Source: Dryomyza anilis (taxonomy: Eukaryota > Arthropoda > Insecta > Diptera > Dryomyzidae). From it: a stretch of 64,000 bases of DNA. The notes below the pieces were generated by a model. The model did no database searches, was not told the origin of the DNA, and saw only the letters and a list, made by a program, of their open reading frames with translations. This document shows positions 59,001 through 64,000 of this stretch, one piece after another. Numbering within the stretch: the stretch's first letter is position 1; every line of letters begins with the position of its first letter. The stretch is from assembly GCA_951804985.1 (NCBI GenBank), contig OX638132.1, positions 12,567,529-12,631,528 of the forward strand, written 5' to 3'. The translations under genes and the position numbers were made by a program.

Positions 59001-62000
59001 ACTATTCGATTGAGCGGTTCCTCAGGAATTGGGTTTTGAATTTCGATTTTTAAAAAATTTCTTTAAATGGTTATAACTCGTAAACGGAGCGTCCTAGAGG
59101 GTCGAAAGTAGGCGCATTTTATAGAAATATATTTCAGCAGAAATCACTGCAAATTTTATATAATTCGATTGAGCGGTTCCTCAGAAATCGGGTTTTGAAT
59201 TTCGATTTTTACAAAATTTCTTTAAATGGCTTTAACTCCTAAACGGAGCGTCCTAGAGGGTCGAAAGTAGGCGCATTTTATAGAAATATATTTCAGCAGA
59301 AATCACTGCAAATTTCATATAATTCGATTGAGCGGTTCCTCAGGAATTGGGTTTTGAATTTCGATTTTTAAAAAATTTCTTTAAATGCCTATAACTCGTA
59401 AATGGAGCATCCTAGACGGTCGAAAGTAGGCGCATTTTATAGAAATATATTTCAGCAGAAATCACTGCAAATTTCATATAATTCGATTGAGCGGTTCCTC
59501 AGAAATCACTGCAAATTTCATATAATTCGATTGAGCGGTTCCTCAGAAATCGGGTTTTGAATTTCGATTTTTACAAAATTTCTTTAAATGGCTTTAACTC
59601 CTAAACGGAGCGTCCTAGAGGGTCGAAAGTAGGCGCATTTTATAGAAATATATTTCAGCAGAAATCACTGCAAATTTCATATAATTCGATTGAGCGGTTC
59701 CTCAGAAATCGGGTTTTGCATTTCGATTTTTAAAAAATTTCTTTAAATGGTTATAACTCCTAAATGGAGCATCCTAGACGGTCGAAAGTAGGCGCATTTT
59801 ATAGAAATATATTTCAGCAGAAATCACTGCAAATTTCATATAATTCGATTGAGCGGTTCCTCAGAAATCACTGCAAATTTCATATAATTCGATTGAGCGG
59901 TTCCTCAGAAATCGGGTTTTGAATTTCGATTTTTACAAAATTTCTTTAAATGGCTTTAACTCGTAAACGGAGCGCCCTAGAGGGTCGAAAGTAGGCGCAT
60001 TTTATAGAAATATATTTCAGCAGAAATCACTGCAAATTTCATATAATTCGATTGAGCGGTTCCTCAGATATCGGGTTTTGAATTTCGATTTTTACAAAAT
60101 TTCTTTAAATGGCTATAACTCGTTAACGGAGCGTCCTAGAGGGTCGAAAGTAGGCGCATTTTATAGAAATATATTTCAGCAGAAATCACTGCAAATTTCA
60201 TATAATTCGATTGAGCGGTTCCTCAGAAATCGGGTTTTGAATTTCGATTTTTACAAAATTTCTTTAAATGGCTTTAACTCCTAAACGGAGCGTCCTAGAG
60301 GGTCGAAAGTAGGCGCATTTTATAGAAATATATTTCAGCAGAAATCACTGCAAATTTCATATAATTCGATTGAGCGGATCCTCAGGAATTGGGTTTTGAA
60401 TTTCGATTTTTAAAAAATTTCTTTAAATGCCTATAACTCGTAAATGGAGCATCCTAGACGGTCGAAAGTAGGCGCATTTTATAGAAATATATTTCAGCAG
60501 AAATCACTGCAAATTTCATATAATTCGATTGAGCGGTTCCTCAGAAATCGGGTTTTGCATTCCGATTTTTAAAAAATTTCTTTAAATGGTTATAACTCGT
60601 AAACGGAGCGCCCTAGAGGGTCGAAAGTAGGCGCATTTTATAGAAATATATTTCAGCAGAAATCACTGCAAATTTCATATAATTCGATTGAGCGGTTCCT
60701 CAGAAATCGGGTTTTGCATTCCGATTTTTAAAAAATTTCTTTAAATGGTTATAACTCGTAAACGGAGCGCTCTAGAGGGTCGAAAGTAGGCGCATTTTAT
60801 AGAAATATATTTCAGCAGAAATCTGAATTTCGATTTTTACAAAATTTCTTTAAATGGCTTTAACTCCTAAACGGAGCGTCCTAGAGGGTCGAAAGTAGGC
60901 GCATTTTATAGAAATATATTTCAGCAGAAATCACTGCAAATTTCATATAATTCGATTGAGCGGTTCCTCAGAAATCGGGTTTTGCATTTCGATTTTTAAA
61001 AAATTTCTTTAAATGGTTATAACTCCTAAATGGAGCATCCTAGACGGTCGAAAGTAGGCGCATTTTATAGAAATATATTTCAGCAGAAATCACTGCAAAT
61101 TTCATATAATTCGATTGAGCGGTTCCTCAGAAATCACTGCAAATTTCATATAATTCGATTGAGCGGTTCCTCAGAAATCGGGTTTTGAATTTCGATTTTT
61201 ACAAAATTTCTTTAAATGGCTTTAACTCCTAAACGGAGCGTCCTAGAGGGTCGAAAGTAGGCGCATTTTATAGAAATATATTTCAGCAGAAATCACTGCA
61301 AATTTCATATAATTCGATTGAGCGGTTCCTCAGAAATCGGGTTTTGCATTTCGATTTTTAAAAAATTTCTTTAAATGGTTATAACTCGTAAACGGAGCGC
61401 CCTAGAGGGTCGAAAGTAGGCGCATTTTATAGAAATATATTTCAGCAGAAATCACTGCAAATTTCATATAATTCGATTGAGCGGTTCCTCAGATATCGGG
61501 TTTTGAATTTCGATTTTTACAAAATTTCTTTAAATGGCTATAACTAGTTAACGGAGCGTCCTAGAGGGTCGAAAGTAGGCGCATTTTATAGAAATATATT
61601 TCAGCAGAAATCACTGCAAATTTCATATAATTCGATTGAGCGGTTCCTCAGAAATCGGGTTTTGAATTTCGATTTTTACAAAATTTCTTTAAATGGCTTT
61701 AACTCCTAAACGGAGCGTCCTAGAGGGTCGAAAGTAGGCGCATTTTATAGAAATATATTTCAGCAGAAATCACTGCAAATTTCATATAATTCGATTGAGC
61801 GGTTCCTCAGGAATTGGGTTTTGAATTTCGATTTTTAAAAAATTTCTTTAAATGCCTATAACTCGTAAATGGAGCATCCTAGACGGTCGAAAGTAGGCGC
61901 ATTTTATAGAAATATATTTCAGCAGAAATCACTGCAAATTTCATATAATTCGATTGAGCGGTTCCTCAGAAATCACTGCAAATTTCATATAATTCGATTG

Positions 62001-64000
62001 AGCGGTTCCTCAGAAATCGGGTTTTGAATTTCGATTTTTACAAAATTTCTTTAAATGGCTTTAACTCCGTCCTAGAGGGTCGGAGCGTCCTAGAGGGTCG
62101 AAAGTAGGCGCATTTTATAGAAATATATTTCAGCAGAAATCACTGCAAATTTCATATAATTCGATTGAGCGGTTCCTCAGAAATCGGGTTTTGCATTTCG
62201 ATTTTTAAAAAATTTCTTTAAATGGTTATAACTCGTAAACGGAGCGCCCTAGAGGGTCGAAAGTAGGCGCATTTTATAGAAATATATTTCAGCAGAAATC
62301 ACTGCAAATTTCATATAATTCGATTGAGCGGTTCCTCAGGAATTGGGTTTTGAATTTCGATTTTTAAAAAATTTCTTTAAATGCCTATAACTCGTAAATG
62401 GAGCATCCTAGACGGTCGAAAGTAGGCGCATTTTATAGAAATATATTTCAGCAGAAATCACTGCAAATTTCATATAATTCGATTGAGCGGTTCCTCAGAA
62501 ATCACTGCAAATTTCATATAATTCGATTGAGCGGTTCCTCAGAAATCGGGTTTTGAATTTTGATTTTTACAAAATTTCTTTAAATGGCTTTAACTCCTAA
62601 ACGGAGCGTCCTAGAGGGTCGAAAGTAGGCGCATTTTATAGAAATATATTTCAGCAGAAATCACTGCAAATTTCATATAATTCGATTGAGCGGTTCCTCA
62701 GAAATCGGGTTTTGCATTCCGATTTTTAAAAAATTTCTTTAAATGGATATAACTCGTAAACGGAGCGCCCTAGAGGGTCGAAAGTAGGCGCATTTTATAG
62801 AAATATATTTCAGCAGAAATCACTGCAAATTTCATATAATTCGATTGAGCGGTTCCTCAGATATCGGGTTTTGAATTTCGATTTTTACAAAATTTCTTTA
62901 AATGGCTATAACTCGTTAACGGAGCGTCCTAGAGGGTCGAAAGTAGGCGCATTTTATAGAAATATATTTCAGCAGAAATCACTGCAAATTATATATATAA
63001 TTCGATTGAGCGGTTCCTCAGATATCGGGTTTTGAATTTCGATTTTTACAAAATTTCTTTAAATGGCTATAACTCGTTAACGGAGTGTCCTAGAGGGTCG
63101 AAAGTAGGCGCATTTTATAGAAATATATTTCAGCAGAAATCACTGCAAATTTCATATAATTCGATTGAGCGGTTCCTCAGAAATCACTGCAAATTTCATA
63201 TAATTCGATTGAGCGGTTCCTCAGAAATCGGGTTTTGCATTCCGATTTTTAAAAAATTTCTTTAAATGGTTATAACTCGTAAACGGAGCGCCCTAGAGGG
63301 TCGAAAGTAGGCGCATTTTATAGAAATATATTTCAGCAGAAATCACTGCAAATTTCATATAATTCGATTGAGCGGTTCCTCAGAAATCGGGTTTTGCATT
63401 CCGATTTTTAAAAAATTTCTTTAAATGGTTATAACTCGTAAACGGAGCGCTCTAGAGGGTCGAAAGTAGGCGCATTTTATAGAAATATATTTCAGCAGAA
63501 ATCACTGCAAATTTCATATAATTCGATTGAGCGGTTCCTCAGATATCGGGTTTTGAATTTCGATTTTTACAAAATTTCTTTAAATGGCTATAACTCGTTA
63601 ACGGAGCGTCCTTGAGGGTCGAAAGTAGGCGCATTTTATAGAAATATATTTCAGCAGAAATCACTGCAAATTTCATATAATTCGATTGAACGGTTCCTCA
63701 GAAATCGGGTTTTGAATTTCGATTTTTACAAAATTTCTTTAAACGGCTTTAACTCCTAAACAGAGCGTCATAGAGGGTCGAAAGTAGGCGCATTTTATAG
63801 AAATATATTTCAGCAGAAATCACTGCAAATTTCATATAATTCGATTGAGCGGTTCCTCAGAAATCTGGTTTTGAATTTCGATTTTTAAAAAATTTCTTTA
63901 AATGCCTATAACTCGTAAACGGAGCGTCCTGGAGGGTCGAAAGTAGGCGCATTTTATAGAAATATATTTCAGCAGAAATCACTGCAAATTTCATATAATT
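44054..64000. repeat. 159-bp satellite array (about 125 copies, continues past the window)
   Basis: The unit is about 159 bp, with landmarks TTTCAGCAGAAATCACTGCA, AATTCGATTGAGCGGTTCCT, TTGAATTTCGATTTTTA, then GGAGCGTCCTAGAGGGTCGA and AAGTAGGCGCATTTTATAGA. Several monomer classes alternate: CAGATATCGGG with CTCGTTAACGG; CAGGAATTGGG with CTCGTAAATGGAGC; and CAGAAATCGGG with CTCCTAAACGG. Higher-order units include an 11-mer of 1,748 bp (49686 to 51434) and a 1,157-bp unit in the distal part. Because 159 is 3 x 53, short open frames recur (for example 50004, 51752, 53182) but have no other sign of coding. Nothing else was seen inside it. Confidence 0.97.

Noticed and set aside
44642..63265. Recurring 61-, 68-, 74-, 111- and 121-codon open frames (for example starting MNFDFYKISLNGYNSL)
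   Set aside because: They are satellite monomers read through because 159 is divisible by three. Both strands give such frames and their edges follow monomer variants, not gene signals.
44054..64000. CRISPR-like regular repeats
   Set aside because: Direct head-to-tail 159-bp monomers without unique spacers, in an insect genome: a satellite, not CRISPR.

Overview
This is a 64 kb piece of an AT-rich animal genome, almost certainly a higher (calyptrate-like) fly. The main gene is doublesex (dsx), on the + strand. I identified it from three translated exons recalled from the known family: the shared DSX dimerisation exon (YCQKLLEKF..YPWE.MPLM), the female-specific C-terminus (GQYVVNEYSR..NLN.YDGGELR...TTRQCG) and a male-specific exon (YYAQYYARAALANGAPTYLSY...PPTPE). 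Cytoplasmic regulatory sites fit this call: a cluster of 13-nt Tra/Tra2 repeats (TCWWCRATCAACA) lies in the female exon 3' region. No other gene with a recognisable product was seen. There are no rRNA genes, convincing tRNA genes or CRISPR arrays. Most short ORFs here lie inside repeats.

Layout. 1-8156 is intron upstream of the shared exon and is full of small inverted-repeat elements, a SINE and a tandem 87-bp repeat. 8157-8637 holds the shared exon and the female-specific coding sequence. 8638 to about 9550 is the female 3' UTR with the splicing-enhancer repeats. About 9.55-29.7 kb is a 20 kb intron made of nested MITEs, SINEs and a hAT-like element, with a few more unique, GC-richer islands. 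29703-29953 is the male-specific exon, followed in the same frame by a further protein-like stretch to 30130. 30.1-43.3 kb is again repeat-rich. 43.3-44.05 kb is a retroelement-like tail with minisatellites. From 44054 to the window end there is about 20 kb (about 125 copies) of a 159-bp satellite with higher-order organisation.

How it works, from established dsx biology: the shared exon is joined either to the female exon, whose weak acceptor is activated by Tra/Tra2 bound to the 13-nt repeats, or by default in males to the distal male exon. All three joins seen here use the same phase (one base carried over). The most unusual observation is that the female exon is split. A tandem duplication of the exon-intron-exon junction, with a 17-codon in-frame loss in the second copy, has placed a second donor, a second short intron and a second acceptor inside the female coding sequence. 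The second is an in-frame TGA, overlapping a perfect splice donor, at the end of the conserved male coding region, followed by 58 sense codons in the same frame. All functional statements about splicing are inference until RNA data are examined.
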